This document shows positions 51,481 to 60,276 of a stretch of 64,000 nucleotides of DNA, piece after piece. How positions within the stretch are numbered: position 1 is the first letter of the stretch; each line of letters begins with the position of its first letter. The stretch lies in the NCBI GenBank assembly GCA_002393195.1, contig DGIK01000224.1, positions 1-64,000 on the forward strand, in the 5' to 3' direction. The notes beneath the pieces are model-generated. The model ran no database searches. It was given only the letters and a program-made list of their open reading frames with translations, and was not told the DNA's origin. A program made the position numbers and the translations under genes. The DNA comes from Bacteroidales bacterium UBA3824 (GTDB taxonomy: Bacteria > Bacteroidota > Bacteroidia > Bacteroidales > UBA3824).

Positions 51481-52803
51481 TTATGATTTCACGATATTGC
51501 CCGCCGCATACAGCGGATACACCTTTATGTCCTGATACTCGCAAAAATTCTCGAGCGAGGTGCGGATGCCAAATGGCGATTTTTTTTGAGACATAAATAT
51601 ACGTAGGCTCTGCATCTTGCCAGTTTTGCCCGACTTTACTTCCACCGGCAATATCTGATTGTGCGACTGTACAAGATAATCAATTTCTGCATCACTGCCC
51701 TTCTTGTCTCGTTGCCAACAATATAGCGCGGCAGGGAAATCAGCGGGCATATTTTTCACAAACTCACACCCAACAAACACCTCTGCCAAAGGGCCTTTGT
51801 TGATAAAATTGATGTCGTTTTCCAATATAATGTCCTTCAAATCGAGATTGAGCACACGCTGCAACAGACCCGTATCAAACATTATCATACGGCGGCATCT
51901 TTCGTCGGTCTCTGCGCCGAGGGGGATGCCATTGGCGGCAGTGTGCGTTACGGGATATACCAATCCCGCCAATATCAACGTCTGCAATGCTGCCTGAGCC
52001 TGTTCTGTGCGCACACCGTCCACTTTTGAAAACATAAATTTGCCCTGCGTCTGCGCCGCCACCGACATAAAGACCGCATCTATACGCGACGACGGTATGC
52101 GGCGACGGTATTTCGCAAAATCGTCCCTGTAAGAGGTTATAAGTTCGGCAAGGATTTTCTGACATTCGACAAAAGAATTGGTTTCGGCGTATTTTTTGAC
52201 AACGGCTGGCATGCCTCCTATTATCATAAAGGCTCGCAAAAACTGCAAAAGTCGGTTGTGAACGACATCAGACAAAGGGTTGGACGGCGACGCCTTGCTG
52301 ACGGCTGCGGCGAGAGGAGCATTGTCCATCGCTTGGAGAAATTCCGAAAAACAAAAAGGATACATATACAGCGAATGTATGCGTCCGACGCCAAAGGACG
52401 GCAACTCTTCGAGGGCAAACTCCAACAACGAACCTGCGGCTATGACATGGAGTTCGGGATATTGTTCATAAAAATACCTTAGGCAGCCTATTGCGGCAGG
52501 GCAATCCTGTATTTCGTCTATAAAAAACAACGTTTTGCCAGGCTTGAAAGTAAAGCCTTCAAGCAACGACAACTCCTCACAAAGCTGCTGAGGCGACTTC
52601 ATTTTGTTGAATACGGCATGTAAATCTTGCCGAAGATGAAGGTCTATCTCTACATAATTTTCAAATGTTTTGCCGAGATTCCTCACAGCTGATGTCTTCC
52701 CTACTTGTCTTGCACCACGTAGCAAAATAGGCTTATGTTCAGATGATTTTTTCCACTCTGCAAGGACTTTGTCTATATTGCGTTCTAAATACTTTGTATT
52801 CAT
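51481..52803 (-). CDS. AAA family ATPase, DUF4143 type
   Basis: 440 residues. AAA_14 domain: PILLRGARQVGKTSAVRNLG (Walker A), LFFIDEIQDCPAAI (Walker B), VIAAGSLLEFALEE and VGRIHSLYMYPFCFSEFL. The C-terminal DUF4143 domain has the weak nuclease-like GCEFVKN and KGSDAEIDYLVQSHNQILPVEVKSGKTGKM (D...EVK). These ATPases are numerous in Bacteroidota, often within variable DNA; cellular role unknown. Preceded by a tandem array of a 19-bp repeat and a -7 box at 52827-52834. Confidence 0.87.
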   Translation of the reverse strand: MNTKYLERNIDKVLAEWKKSSEHKPILLRGARQVGKTSAVRNLGKTFENYVEIDLHLRQDLHAVFNKMKSPQQLCEELSLLEGFTFKPGKTLFFIDEIQDCPAAIGCLRYFYEQYPELHVIAAGSLLEFALEELPSFGVGRIHSLYMYPFCFSEFLQAMDNAPLAAAVSKASPSNPLSDVVHNRLLQFLRAFMIIGGMPAVVKKYAETNSFVECQKILAELITSYRDDFAKYRRRIPSSRIDAVFMSVAAQTQGKFMFSKVDGVRTEQAQAALQTLILAGLVYPVTHTAANGIPLGAETDERCRRMIMFDTGLLQRVLNLDLKDIILENDINFINKGPLAEVFVGCEFVKNMPADFPAALYCWQRDKKGSDAEIDYLVQSHNQILPVEVKSGKTGKMQSLRIFMSQKKSPFGIRTSLENFCEYQDIKVYPLYAAGNIVKS

Positions 52804-52826
52804 AGCGTTATAATTAAATTACGCTG

Positions 52827-52834
52827 CAAATATA
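52827..52834 (-). promoter_or_regulatory. -7 box of the DUF4143 ATPase gene
   Basis: TATATTTG on the minus strand, 24 bp before the start codon. The place of the -33 box is taken by the first 19-bp repeat, so the array may bind a regulator. Confidence 0.5.
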
Positions 52835-52843
52835 CAACAAATC

Positions 52844-52928
52844 CGTAAAAATTGGCACCGAGTTTCGGTTAAAAAACGTAAAAATTGGCACCGAGTTTTG
52901 ACCAAAATCCGTAAAAATTGGCACCGAG
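52844..52928. repeat. Micro-array of three 19-bp repeats, 33-bp period
   Basis: cgtaaaaattggcaccgag occurs three times without change at 52844-52862, 52877-52895 and 52910-52928. The period is exactly 33 bp; the 14-base gaps share ttt-g- at their start. It covers the region just upstream of the DUF4143 ATPase -7 box and ends 8 bp from the trmH stop codon. Confidence 0.9.
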
Positions 52929-52936
52929 ATTATTTT

Positions 52937-53470
52937 TTATCGCGTTCCCTTCTGCTTGAAAACCTCCCAAATTGCTATCCCAGCGCTTACCGAAACATTG
53001 AGCGAATGTTTGGTGCCAAATTGTGGAATCTCTACGCAGAGGTCGCACAAATCCATCAATCGGTCGTCAACGCCTTTTACCTCGTTGCCAAAGATGAGGG
53101 CGACATTGGGGTATGGCGACAAGTCCATCTTGTCTATCATCACGCTTTCCTTTGCCTGCTCGATGGCGATGATGGTGTAGCCGTCGGATTTGAGGGCATT
53201 GACGGCTGCAACGGAGTCGGCACAATGCTCACACTCCACCGACTGCTCTGCGCCGAGGGCTGTCTTGCGGATTTCGGCATTGGGCGGGCAAGCGGTGATG
53301 CCACACAATAATATTTTGGAAATGCGGAAAGCGTCGGCGGTACGGAAAATGGAGCCGACATTGAGGGCACTCCTCACATTGTCGAGCACAAGCACCACCG
53401 GCGTTTTGTCGCATTTTTTGAACTCATCCACAGAAATGCGGTTGAGTTGCTGCATCGAAAGTTTTTCCAT
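52937..53470 (-). CDS. TrmH/SpoU family RNA 2'-O-methyltransferase
   Basis: 177 residues, the SPOUT domain alone. Motif 1 LVLDNVRSALNVGSIFRTADAF (the N-x-G-x-x-x-R-x-A pattern), motif 2 VALIFGNEVKGVDDRL and motif 3 VEIPQFGTKHSLNVSVSAGIAIWEV (the knot forming the SAM pocket). The target (tRNA or 23S rRNA) cannot be told. Start 53470 (MEKLSMQQ) is used; the frame before it overlaps yqeY in another phase. 11 bp after yqeY. Confidence 0.88.
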   Translation of the reverse strand: MEKLSMQQLNRISVDEFKKCDKTPVVLVLDNVRSALNVGSIFRTADAFRISKILLCGITACPPNAEIRKTALGAEQSVECEHCADSVAAVNALKSDGYTIIAIEQAKESVMIDKMDLSPYPNVALIFGNEVKGVDDRLMDLCDLCVEIPQFGTKHSLNVSVSAGIAIWEVFKQKGTR

Positions 53471-53481
53471 CAGGAATTGGA

Positions 53482-53931
53482 TTACTTGTTGAGGGCTGCC
53501 TTCACTTTGTCGGCAATGAGTTTGGATTCTGCCTTGCCAGCGAGTTGCGCATTGGCGGCCTTCATCACCTTGCCCATATCCTTGATGGACGTTGCGCCCG
53601 TCTCGACTACAACCTTGGCGATGATTTCTTCCACTTCGGCTTCTGAGAGCTGCTTGGGAAGGTAGCATTTGATGTATTCGAGCTGGGCATTCTCCTCGTC
53701 AACGAGATCCTGACGACCCTGCTGCTGGTAGATGGCGATGGAATCGGTGCGCTGCTTGATCATCTTCTGAATGATTTTCAATACGTCGGCATCGGTAACG
53801 TCAGTACCCCTGCCGGAGGTCTGCTCTTTGAGGATTTCAGCCTTGATAGCACGTACTGCGGCGAGTTTCGCCTGGTTTTTCTCTTTCATTGCGGACTTCA
53901 TAGCGTCCTGGATTTGCTCTGTAAGTGTCAT
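53482..53931 (-). CDS. yqeY: GatB/YqeY domain protein
   Basis: 149 residues, full length. N-terminal MTLTEQIQDAMKSAMKEKNQ, RAIKAEILKEQ, the motif YLPKQLSEAEVEEIIAKVV and GKVMKAANAQLAGKAESKLIADKV. The domain is the tRNA-binding tail domain of GatB and Gln-tRNA synthetase; as a free protein its role is not clear. Between the TPR lipoprotein and trmH-family genes in one run. Confidence 0.92.
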   Translation of the reverse strand: MTLTEQIQDAMKSAMKEKNQAKLAAVRAIKAEILKEQTSGRGTDVTDADVLKIIQKMIKQRTDSIAIYQQQGRQDLVDEENAQLEYIKCYLPKQLSEAEVEEIIAKVVVETGATSIKDMGKVMKAANAQLAGKAESKLIADKVKAALNK

Positions 53932-53954
53932 TTTACAATAATGATTATGTTTGG

Positions 53955-54857
53955 TTATTTTTTTGAAAGATTGTCGTAATAAGCGGCGGTCTGCTTGTCG
54001 TTGAGACGCGTGCAGATGCGCGAAAGTATTGCGGCGTCGTGCGGACGTTTGTATTGGTTGTATAATCTGATATACAACTCCTTGGCCTTCTTGTAACGCG
54101 CTGCAAGCGGTGCCGTCTTCTGCTGCATAGTCTTGTAGGCGGCGTTGGTCTTCTTGGCTTCGTATGCCTTGATTGCCGCTACATATTCGTTTTCGGTGTT
54201 GATGTACGCGTCGTATGCCATGTAATTGAGCCCTATGAGGTTGTTGGGGTTCAGATTGTAAAGCTGACGAGCGATACTATCCGCCTCGTCCTGACGACCG
54301 AGTTTGGTGCAGACGAGGTGTTGCTTTTCGATTATGGCGATGTCGTCGCGGTATTCGGGGTCGAGGGTCTGGTATCTAAGGTGCGCCTTGCCGTATTCCT
54401 GCATCTCACAATAACGAAGATACAGACGGTAATTTACAAATTTGATGTCGTTGCCATCGGGATATAGGGCAGAATATTTTTCGAGGCGGTCGAGCTCCTT
54501 GCTGAGATTGTCGGCGTCGGCATAATGCTTGATTTGCATCATCAAAATCTGCTCGTCTTCGTATCCCGCATCCTCCGCGAGCTTGAAGTATGGTATCGCC
54601 GCCGCGTGCGAATCGGCGGAATACAAACATTTGCCCGCCAACGCATACAGCTCGGCGGATACGGTTTCCTTCTTGGAAACATACAATTCTATAATCTGAC
54701 AATACTTGTCGAAGGCGTTGAGGTAGTCCTTCTGATAGTACATCAAGTCGGCTTCCTGACGTGCCGAGACCATCGTCTTGCTGCTGCCGCATCCTGGCAA
54801 AATCACCGACAATGCCATCGACAACATCATGCAGTACATTATGTATCTTGGTTTCAT
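53955..54857 (-). CDS. TPR lipoprotein
   Basis: 300 residues. Lipobox ILPGCGSS (Cys at residue 23). Helical repeats follow (ADLMYYQKDYLNAFDKYCQI; LYALAGKCLYSADSHAAAIPYF; ARQLYNLNPNNLIGLNYMAY) in the TPR pattern. Function unknown; own promoter upstream. First gene of the 54857-52937 run with yqeY and trmH. Confidence 0.75.
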   Translation of the reverse strand: MKPRYIMYCMMLSMALSVILPGCGSSKTMVSARQEADLMYYQKDYLNAFDKYCQIIELYVSKKETVSAELYALAGKCLYSADSHAAAIPYFKLAEDAGYEDEQILMMQIKHYADADNLSKELDRLEKYSALYPDGNDIKFVNYRLYLRYCEMQEYGKAHLRYQTLDPEYRDDIAIIEKQHLVCTKLGRQDEADSIARQLYNLNPNNLIGLNYMAYDAYINTENEYVAAIKAYEAKKTNAAYKTMQQKTAPLAARYKKAKELYIRLYNQYKRPHDAAILSRICTRLNDKQTAAYYDNLSKK

Positions 54858-54893
54858 ATAAGATTGAGGATTGCATGATTGTTAATCCAACGG

Positions 54894-54924
54894 CAAAGTT
54901 AAATAAAAAAATGCAGTATTCAAC
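54894..54924 (-). promoter_or_regulatory. Promoter of the TPR lipoprotein-yqeY-trmH run
   Basis: Minus-strand TAACTTTG (54894-54901) with GTTG (54921-54924) 19 bp upstream in place of TTTG; good -7, near-consensus -33. Confidence 0.55.
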
Positions 54925-54933
54925 CATTGGCAA

Positions 54934-55003
54934 CAAAAAAAACCATCATATCCCATACTGGAAGCCGCAGATGGCAAATCCATGATATGGGATACAACGG
55001 TTT
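54934..55003 (-). terminator. Terminator of the Sia/ABC cluster
   Basis: On the minus strand tatcccat (54987-54994) pairs with atgggata, with an outer AACC/GGTT extension, and a T8 run follows (54935-54942). It stands 24 bp beyond the stop of the gene at 55027, the last of the run from 63.5 kb. Confidence 0.6.
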
Positions 55004-55026
55004 GTTTGGATGTTTGAGGGCTACTA

Positions 55027-55503
55027 CTAACCTTTGCTCTTGCCTACGAAAGACAGGATACCCACGGCGCAACCCTTCTTGCCGCCTTCACCGGGCTTAA
55101 ACCTGATCGAGATGTAGTACATACCGGTCTTGTTGCAGATGAAATCGAAAGACTTGCGGTCCGATTTGGTCACCTTATCGTATGTGCAGCCGTAAGGCTT
55201 GGAGTTTTCGGGATGCTCCGAATCGTAGAGGGTGAGCACCACCTGCTCCTGAAAACCATCGGGCGCACAGAGCGAAAACCTGTATTGCGTGCCCTTGTTG
55301 AGAACTACGGTCCATTTCATGCCTGTTTCCTCGTCCGGCGAGTCCCTCTTCAATTTTGTATTGAAGTCACGCAGGTAAATTGCCTTCTCTGTCTGAGTAG
55401 CGCACTGGTAAACAAGCTGTTGCTTGCATTGAGCATCCGCCTTGTCGGTGAACGAAGCCAATGCCAATACTGCAAGAACTATGAGTATAAACAGTCTTTT
55501 CAT
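55027..55503 (-). CDS. Exported protein of unknown function, last gene of the Sia/ABC cluster
   Basis: 158 residues. Signal peptide (KRLFILIVLAVLALASF, then TDKADAQ), mature part of about 130 residues with four to five Cys (QCKQQLVYQC; FSLCAPDG; YGCTYD; FICNKTG), probably disulfide bonded, and beta-rich (WTVVLNKGTQYRFSLC; MYYISIRFKPGEGG). No family recognised. Start 55503 follows the lipoprotein gene by 12 bp; terminator downstream. Confidence 0.7.
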   Translation of the reverse strand: MKRLFILIVLAVLALASFTDKADAQCKQQLVYQCATQTEKAIYLRDFNTKLKRDSPDEETGMKWTVVLNKGTQYRFSLCAPDGFQEQVVLTLYDSEHPENSKPYGCTYDKVTKSDRKSFDFICNKTGMYYISIRFKPGEGGKKGCAVGILSFVGKSKG

Positions 55504-55515
55504 ATTATAAAGCAA

Positions 55516-56424
55516 TTATTTTACTATTTTGTTACGTATTTTTTCTGTTGTAGTGATTATCTCCTGAAGTTCTTCCGTTGACAATTCTACAACGCTGTAT
55601 TCGTTTTGTACGATGACGCCATCCTCGCGGGCCTGTGCGTTTTCGTTTACGTGTTCGGTAATCTTTACCACATCGAGCACTTCCTTGAGCTCCTCGAGAT
55701 ACTGTACAAGTTCTTCAAAATTCTTGTCGGTGCTCTTGAAGATTTTCAGGATTGGGAGCAATCTGTTGAGAATGCCCTTTTGCTCGCCGATAGTCTCCTT
55801 AAACTGGTCGCTCGGCTGCTCCTTTGCAACCTGAGTGATGAGGTAGAGCGATTCTACCCACACACCCGTTACAAGCAGTGCGCTGAGATTGCTACGCTGA
55901 TTGTTGCGCAAGTGCTCGTCCATATCTTGGTAGCTATTCACACACATAAACTGGAGCGAATCGATATTGTCTTCGGAAGTGGCGAGACGCTTGAGAGCCT
56001 GGAAGTCGAAAAACTGTCCGAGCTTCAAATCCTCCGTCAATCCCCTTATCGACACCAGGTAGTCGAGAATCTGCGATGTCTTGGAATAAACATTCAAATA
56101 ACCTAAGTCGGCACTCAGGATGCCCAGACCCAGAGCCTTCTTGAAGCTCGAGGTGTAGTCTTTCACCTTGTCGGGATTTGCCAAGTACCTTGTGCTGAAA
56201 GGCACGCCGGAATCCTTCAAAAGTGCCGCCATCTCCACGGGCGACGAGAAACTTGCAATCACCTCATTCATCGCGTCAGAATTGTAGTTGACTTCCGAAG
56301 TGTTCATGTCGTCCCCGGGTATGAATTTTATGTCGCCTTCTGACCCGTCGTTACATCCGCCGCAGCTAAACTGCATAAATGTAACACATACGAGAGCCAA
56401 AGACCCTAACCATTTGTTGCGCAT
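55516..56424 (-). CDS. Lipoprotein of unknown function in the Sia/ABC cluster
   Basis: 302 residues. Signal with lipobox MQFSCGGC (Cys at residue 21). The mature part is acidic and mainly helical (VEMAALLKDSGVPFSTRYL; NFEELVQYLEELKEVLDVV), with no recognised domain. It starts 34 bp after the FHA-ABC gene and is probably transcribed with it, so it may be the envelope partner of the transporter. Confidence 0.7.
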   Translation of the reverse strand: MRNKWLGSLALVCVTFMQFSCGGCNDGSEGDIKFIPGDDMNTSEVNYNSDAMNEVIASFSSPVEMAALLKDSGVPFSTRYLANPDKVKDYTSSFKKALGLGILSADLGYLNVYSKTSQILDYLVSIRGLTEDLKLGQFFDFQALKRLATSEDNIDSLQFMCVNSYQDMDEHLRNNQRSNLSALLVTGVWVESLYLITQVAKEQPSDQFKETIGEQKGILNRLLPILKIFKSTDKNFEELVQYLEELKEVLDVVKITEHVNENAQAREDGVIVQNEYSVVELSTEELQEIITTTEKIRNKIVK

Positions 56425-56458
56425 AATGTTGTTTTGTGTTTTTTTTGTTTCAAATAAT

Positions 56459-59400
56459 CTAATTGTCCTCCTTCTCGTCTGTCACAATCTTGAGTTTGGC
56501 TTTTTTCTCCTCCTCGGGCTCCGCTGCTGGCGCACCCTCTGCAGATGCAGCCTTTGGTTGCTCCTCCGCCGGCGCGGGTGCCTTCACCTTCTTCTTCAGC
56601 AGCGTGCTGTAATGAAGGTTGCCCGTCCAATCGACGAACTTCTTGAGCAGGTCGAAATAAAGCGTTATGTAGCACACCAGGCTGAAAAGCCATATCACCA
56701 CTATGTCAAACGCAAAGGTGTCGTAGTATTTGCCACAAAACCATTTGTTAGGCGCATAAAAATGCGACCTGAATCCGAAGAATCCATCATGATCCGCATC
56801 GTGGAAAATAGGATCTACCTGCTGTATTAAACGGTTATTGTGGCGAATTATTTTGTTTTTCTCAAACGAATTCTTAACAATTTCCTGTAGCTTTTCGTTG
56901 TGGTACCTGTCGCGCCTACTGTTGCAGTAGCCAGGCTGCTGGCTTTCATAGTGTTGCTTCTGACTCTCCAACTCTCTGTCGGCTATGTTGAACATCTTGC
57001 GGTAATACGCCTTGAGCTCATTGAGGTAGCCGTCGATGTCGTCCGCCACATTCTCGTCAAAACGGTCAACAGTAAGCTTATCGAGGCTCTTGCAACTGCA
57101 ATCGGGCACCCTCACCATCTCTGCCACAATTTCCTCTCTGAGCAGCGCGAGATTGTATTCCTCCACACGTCTGATGCGTATCGTGTCGTACTCGGGATCG
57201 TCTTCTTCTATCGAGTCTACACATTCAGTTGCTTTTGTGAGCGCATTCTGAAGCTCCTCCACGTAATAAGCTTGCTTAAAATCTGCATAACTATGACGTT
57301 TTTCTGTTTCGTAGAAGTCTTTTTCATACCTATTGTCGCGGAACTGCTTGACCATCAACGCTTCATAAGACCACCTCGACGGCATCAGCTCGGCGATGAT
57401 AGGCACTTGTCCCACGCTGCCAATTATCTGATTCAATTTGCTGAAACTAAACATCGAACCGCCAAGCGCCATCTGAGGTATCATCAAGAGCGGTATCATA
57501 ATGTAGATAGTAACAGCCGAATTGAACGCCGACGATATATTGAGACCCATCATATTGGCAAATACAAACATGGAGAACAGCACAAGCCAGAACGACCCAT
57601 ACATACCCCATTCAAATTGCAATATCGTATTGCCCACAAGCACATACAATATAGCCTGTACAGCGGATATGAATGTGAGTATCACCACTTTTGCCACCAA
57701 GTAGCTCGACCGCGACAGATTGAGAAACTCCTCTCGCTTGAGTATCTTGCGATCGCGGAATATCTCCTCTGCCGACACCGTAAGTCCCAAAAACAGAGCC
57801 ACAATGATGCTCATGAAGATATACGGTACAATGTTTTCATTCTCAAAAAACAAGTAGGTTCCCTTGTTGGGGTCGGTGTATCTGATAAGGAACGACAATA
57901 TAAAGCCCAACAGAGGAGCTTCAAGCAAATTGAGAACCACATACTGCGTGTTGCTGATTTTGGATTTGACATCACGCCTGAGATATATCAGGAACTGACG
58001 AATCCAATTGGGCACATGCAGGTTTTTAGGCGGTTCGTTGGTAACGTCGTCTATCTTCTCTGGCGTCACGTTTTTCTTGAAACGCTCTTCCCACTGCGAC
58101 GGCGTAACCTTGCGTTCGTCCTTGAAATTACCATATTCGTCCACTTTCTGCGCCTCGATGATGTCGAAGATGACCTCCGGCGTCGAGTTGCCGCAGACCG
58201 GACATTCGCCCTCCTCGCTCTTTACCTGATTGTCGGCGGTCTTAAAATAAGATATACAGTCGATAGGATGTCCGTAATATACCATATAACCACCCGTATC
58301 GAGGATGATCATCTTATCGAACATCTTGTATATCTGCGACGAAGGCTGGTGGATTACCACAAAAATAAGTTTGCCCTTGAGGGTGAGCTCCCTCAAAAGG
58401 TCCATTACATTCTCAGAGTCTCTTGACGACAGACCCGAAGTAGGCTCGTCCACAAACAAGATAGAAGGCTCGCGGATAAGCTCAAGGGCGATATTGAGAC
58501 GCTTGCGCTGACCGCCGGATATGAGCTTATTGAGCGAATTGCCCACCTTGAGGTCGCGACGCTCGTATAGACCGAGGCTTTTGAGCACCGAATTTACCTT
58601 TTCGGTGATTTCCTGGTCGCTCAAATCCTTAAAACAGAACTTCGCGCTGAAATACAAGTTTTCAAACACCGTAAGTTCCTCTATCAAGAGGTCGTCCTGC
58701 GGGATAAGACCGATGACGCCTTCAAGCTTTTCCTTCTCGGTATGGAGATTGATGCCATTGATAAGCACCTCGCCCTGCGACGGCGTAGTGATGCCCGAAA
58801 GCACGTTGAGCAACGTAGTTTTGCCCGCGCCCGACGCACCCATGATGCCAACAAGCCTGCCCTGACACTCGGAGAAGTTTATGTTTCTCAAGCCAATTGC
58901 CCCGTTTGGGAACTTGAACTCGAGGTTGTTGCAGTTGAACGACAAGTTGGTGAAGGTCTTGTCTGCCTGGAATGTGGCGACCACGTCGCTGTAATACACA
59001 GGCTTACCTTTGGAGAGTTTGAGCGTAGCACCCGGCGCAAACGAGTAGATGCGGTCGGCAAATATTGCCTGACCATTCAAGAACACGTCGTGAGTGCCGG
59101 TGTAGCGCATAAAATACAGCTCCTGAGTAGTAACGCGCAATATGAAGATGTCGGAATCGAGACCCTCACAACGTATCGACTTGGTATTGCTGAAGGAATA
59201 TTCGTTGTCGCTGATTACCAAAATATTTGGCGAATCAAACTTCAACGAATCGTTGTTTTCCACAAACGCCTTAGAATCCTTGAGCACGTCCTGCGCGCCT
59301 TCGGCAATTGCAGCTTGATCGGGATTGATATTGAAGACCTCGCCCACCGTGTTGATAATGGCCATACGCTGCTCGGTAAACTTCTTGCTCGTATTCACCA

Positions 59401-59794
59401 ATTCAAACAGACGTACATACACGACAATTTTCTGCTGCTGATTGATGTTCTTATTGATCTTCTTGCAGATGCCGAGGATTCTTACGGACTCCTTCACAGA
59501 AGTGAGTTCCTTGTCCTTCTCCATGCGCGCCCTGGCCTCGGGATTGTTGGCGAGTTCCTTCTCAAGTTCAAGCTGCTTCTTGCGCTCACGCTCTTGCTTG
59601 CGCAGCGCCTTTTCGTCGAGGATAAGCCCTACCTGCTTCTTGAAATCCAGCAACCACTCTTGAGCGGCCTCCACACCAAGCTGCTGTATGAGGAAACTCT
59701 CCACATACTGCAACTCCTTGTCCTCTATACCGCCGTCCTGCTTGGCGGTGAGGGCAAATAACTGTATCAACGCTCTTAATATCTCTTCACTCAT
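56459..59794 (-). CDS. ABCG-type transporter fused to TerB-like and FHA-like domains
   Basis: 1111 residues. Residues 1-160 hold two helical TerB-like units (LIQLFALTAKQDGGIEDKEL; YVRLFELVNTSKKFTEQRM) split by a charged coiled coil. Residues 181-275 form a beta domain resembling FHA (ILVISDNEYSFSNTKSIRCE...VFLNGQAIF). The ABC domain has Walker A GASGAGKT (319-326), signature LISGGQRKRLNIAL, and Walker B ILFVDEPTSGLSS. A six-helix ABC2 membrane domain follows, interrupted by a long cytoplasmic-type insert near residues 860-1000, and a Pro/Ala-rich C-terminus. In ABCG-like full transporters phosphorylation can regulate FHA binding. Upstream lie SiaC, SiaB and SiaA-type genes. Confidence 0.85.
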   Translation of the reverse strand: MSEEILRALIQLFALTAKQDGGIEDKELQYVESFLIQQLGVEAAQEWLLDFKKQVGLILDEKALRKQERERKKQLELEKELANNPEARARMEKDKELTSVKESVRILGICKKINKNINQQQKIVVYVRLFELVNTSKKFTEQRMAIINTVGEVFNINPDQAAIAEGAQDVLKDSKAFVENNDSLKFDSPNILVISDNEYSFSNTKSIRCEGLDSDIFILRVTTQELYFMRYTGTHDVFLNGQAIFADRIYSFAPGATLKLSKGKPVYYSDVVATFQADKTFTNLSFNCNNLEFKFPNGAIGLRNINFSECQGRLVGIMGASGAGKTTLLNVLSGITTPSQGEVLINGINLHTEKEKLEGVIGLIPQDDLLIEELTVFENLYFSAKFCFKDLSDQEITEKVNSVLKSLGLYERRDLKVGNSLNKLISGGQRKRLNIALELIREPSILFVDEPTSGLSSRDSENVMDLLRELTLKGKLIFVVIHQPSSQIYKMFDKMIILDTGGYMVYYGHPIDCISYFKTADNQVKSEEGECPVCGNSTPEVIFDIIEAQKVDEYGNFKDERKVTPSQWEERFKKNVTPEKIDDVTNEPPKNLHVPNWIRQFLIYLRRDVKSKISNTQYVVLNLLEAPLLGFILSFLIRYTDPNKGTYLFFENENIVPYIFMSIIVALFLGLTVSAEEIFRDRKILKREEFLNLSRSSYLVAKVVILTFISAVQAILYVLVGNTILQFEWGMYGSFWLVLFSMFVFANMMGLNISSAFNSAVTIYIMIPLLMIPQMALGGSMFSFSKLNQIIGSVGQVPIIAELMPSRWSYEALMVKQFRDNRYEKDFYETEKRHSYADFKQAYYVEELQNALTKATECVDSIEEDDPEYDTIRIRRVEEYNLALLREEIVAEMVRVPDCSCKSLDKLTVDRFDENVADDIDGYLNELKAYYRKMFNIADRELESQKQHYESQQPGYCNSRRDRYHNEKLQEIVKNSFEKNKIIRHNNRLIQQVDPIFHDADHDGFFGFRSHFYAPNKWFCGKYYDTFAFDIVVIWLFSLVCYITLYFDLLKKFVDWTGNLHYSTLLKKKVKAPAPAEEQPKAASAEGAPAAEPEEEKKAKLKIVTDEKEDN

Positions 59795-59883
59795 GATGCT
59801 GTCCTTCTAAAACGGTTAGCTTATTTACTGACTAATATATTGTTGCTGACTACCGTGTTACAATTAACCTTAACACTGGAAAA

Positions 59884-60264
59884 CTATATCGAATACGGTA
59901 CCTGTTCAAAAGGTACGTCCACGATGTCGGAATACTCCTCGCCTGCCTCTTCCATGTCTTCATCGTCGTCGGGGTAGTGCCATTTTACGAGCACTTCGTG
60001 TCCGTCGTTGTTGATGTCCTCGAGCTTGAGGAGCACGTCAAGCAGGAGCTTCGACGAAGCTGTGTTGAAGTATTCGAGCTTGAAGTTGAAGACTGTCAGG
60101 TCAAGGGGATCGTTCTTGTATTCGTCGAGCCATTCGAGGATGGGCTTGTAGAATACCACAACGTCTTCGGGCAGCGAGCGTCCGGAGATTTCAAAGATGT
60201 TGTTTTCCTTGTCCAATATAACTGTGGGTGTATCGTCTGTACCCTGTATTTTTATAACTGACAT
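59884..60264 (-). CDS. siaC: SiaC-type regulatory phosphoprotein (DUF1987)
   Basis: 126 residues. Matches the SiaC/DUF1987 family: TPTVILDKENNIFEISGRSLPEDVVVFYKPILEWLDEY and FKLEYFNTASSKLLLDVLLKLEDI, where the Thr/Ser of YFNTASSK is the expected phosphorylation site. In Pseudomonas, SiaC binds and activates the diguanylate cyclase SiaD when unphosphorylated. Here it lies between siaB (12 bp) and the TerB/FHA/ABC gene; no GGDEF gene is in view. Confidence 0.87.
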   Translation of the reverse strand: MSVIKIQGTDDTPTVILDKENNIFEISGRSLPEDVVVFYKPILEWLDEYKNDPLDLTVFNFKLEYFNTASSKLLLDVLLKLEDINNDGHEVLVKWHYPDDDEDMEEAGEEYSDIVDVPFEQVPYSI

Positions 60265-60276
60265 AATTATGTAGAT

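Noticed and set aside
52937..53668. 243-residue version of the trmH-family gene
   Set aside because: The first 66 codons overlap yqeY out of frame and have no protein-like character; the SPOUT domain begins after the ATG at 53470.
56900..59761. Two long plus-strand frames (508 and 339 codons)
   Set aside because: Both are antisense to the TerB/FHA/ABC gene, whose ABC motifs leave no doubt about the coding strand.
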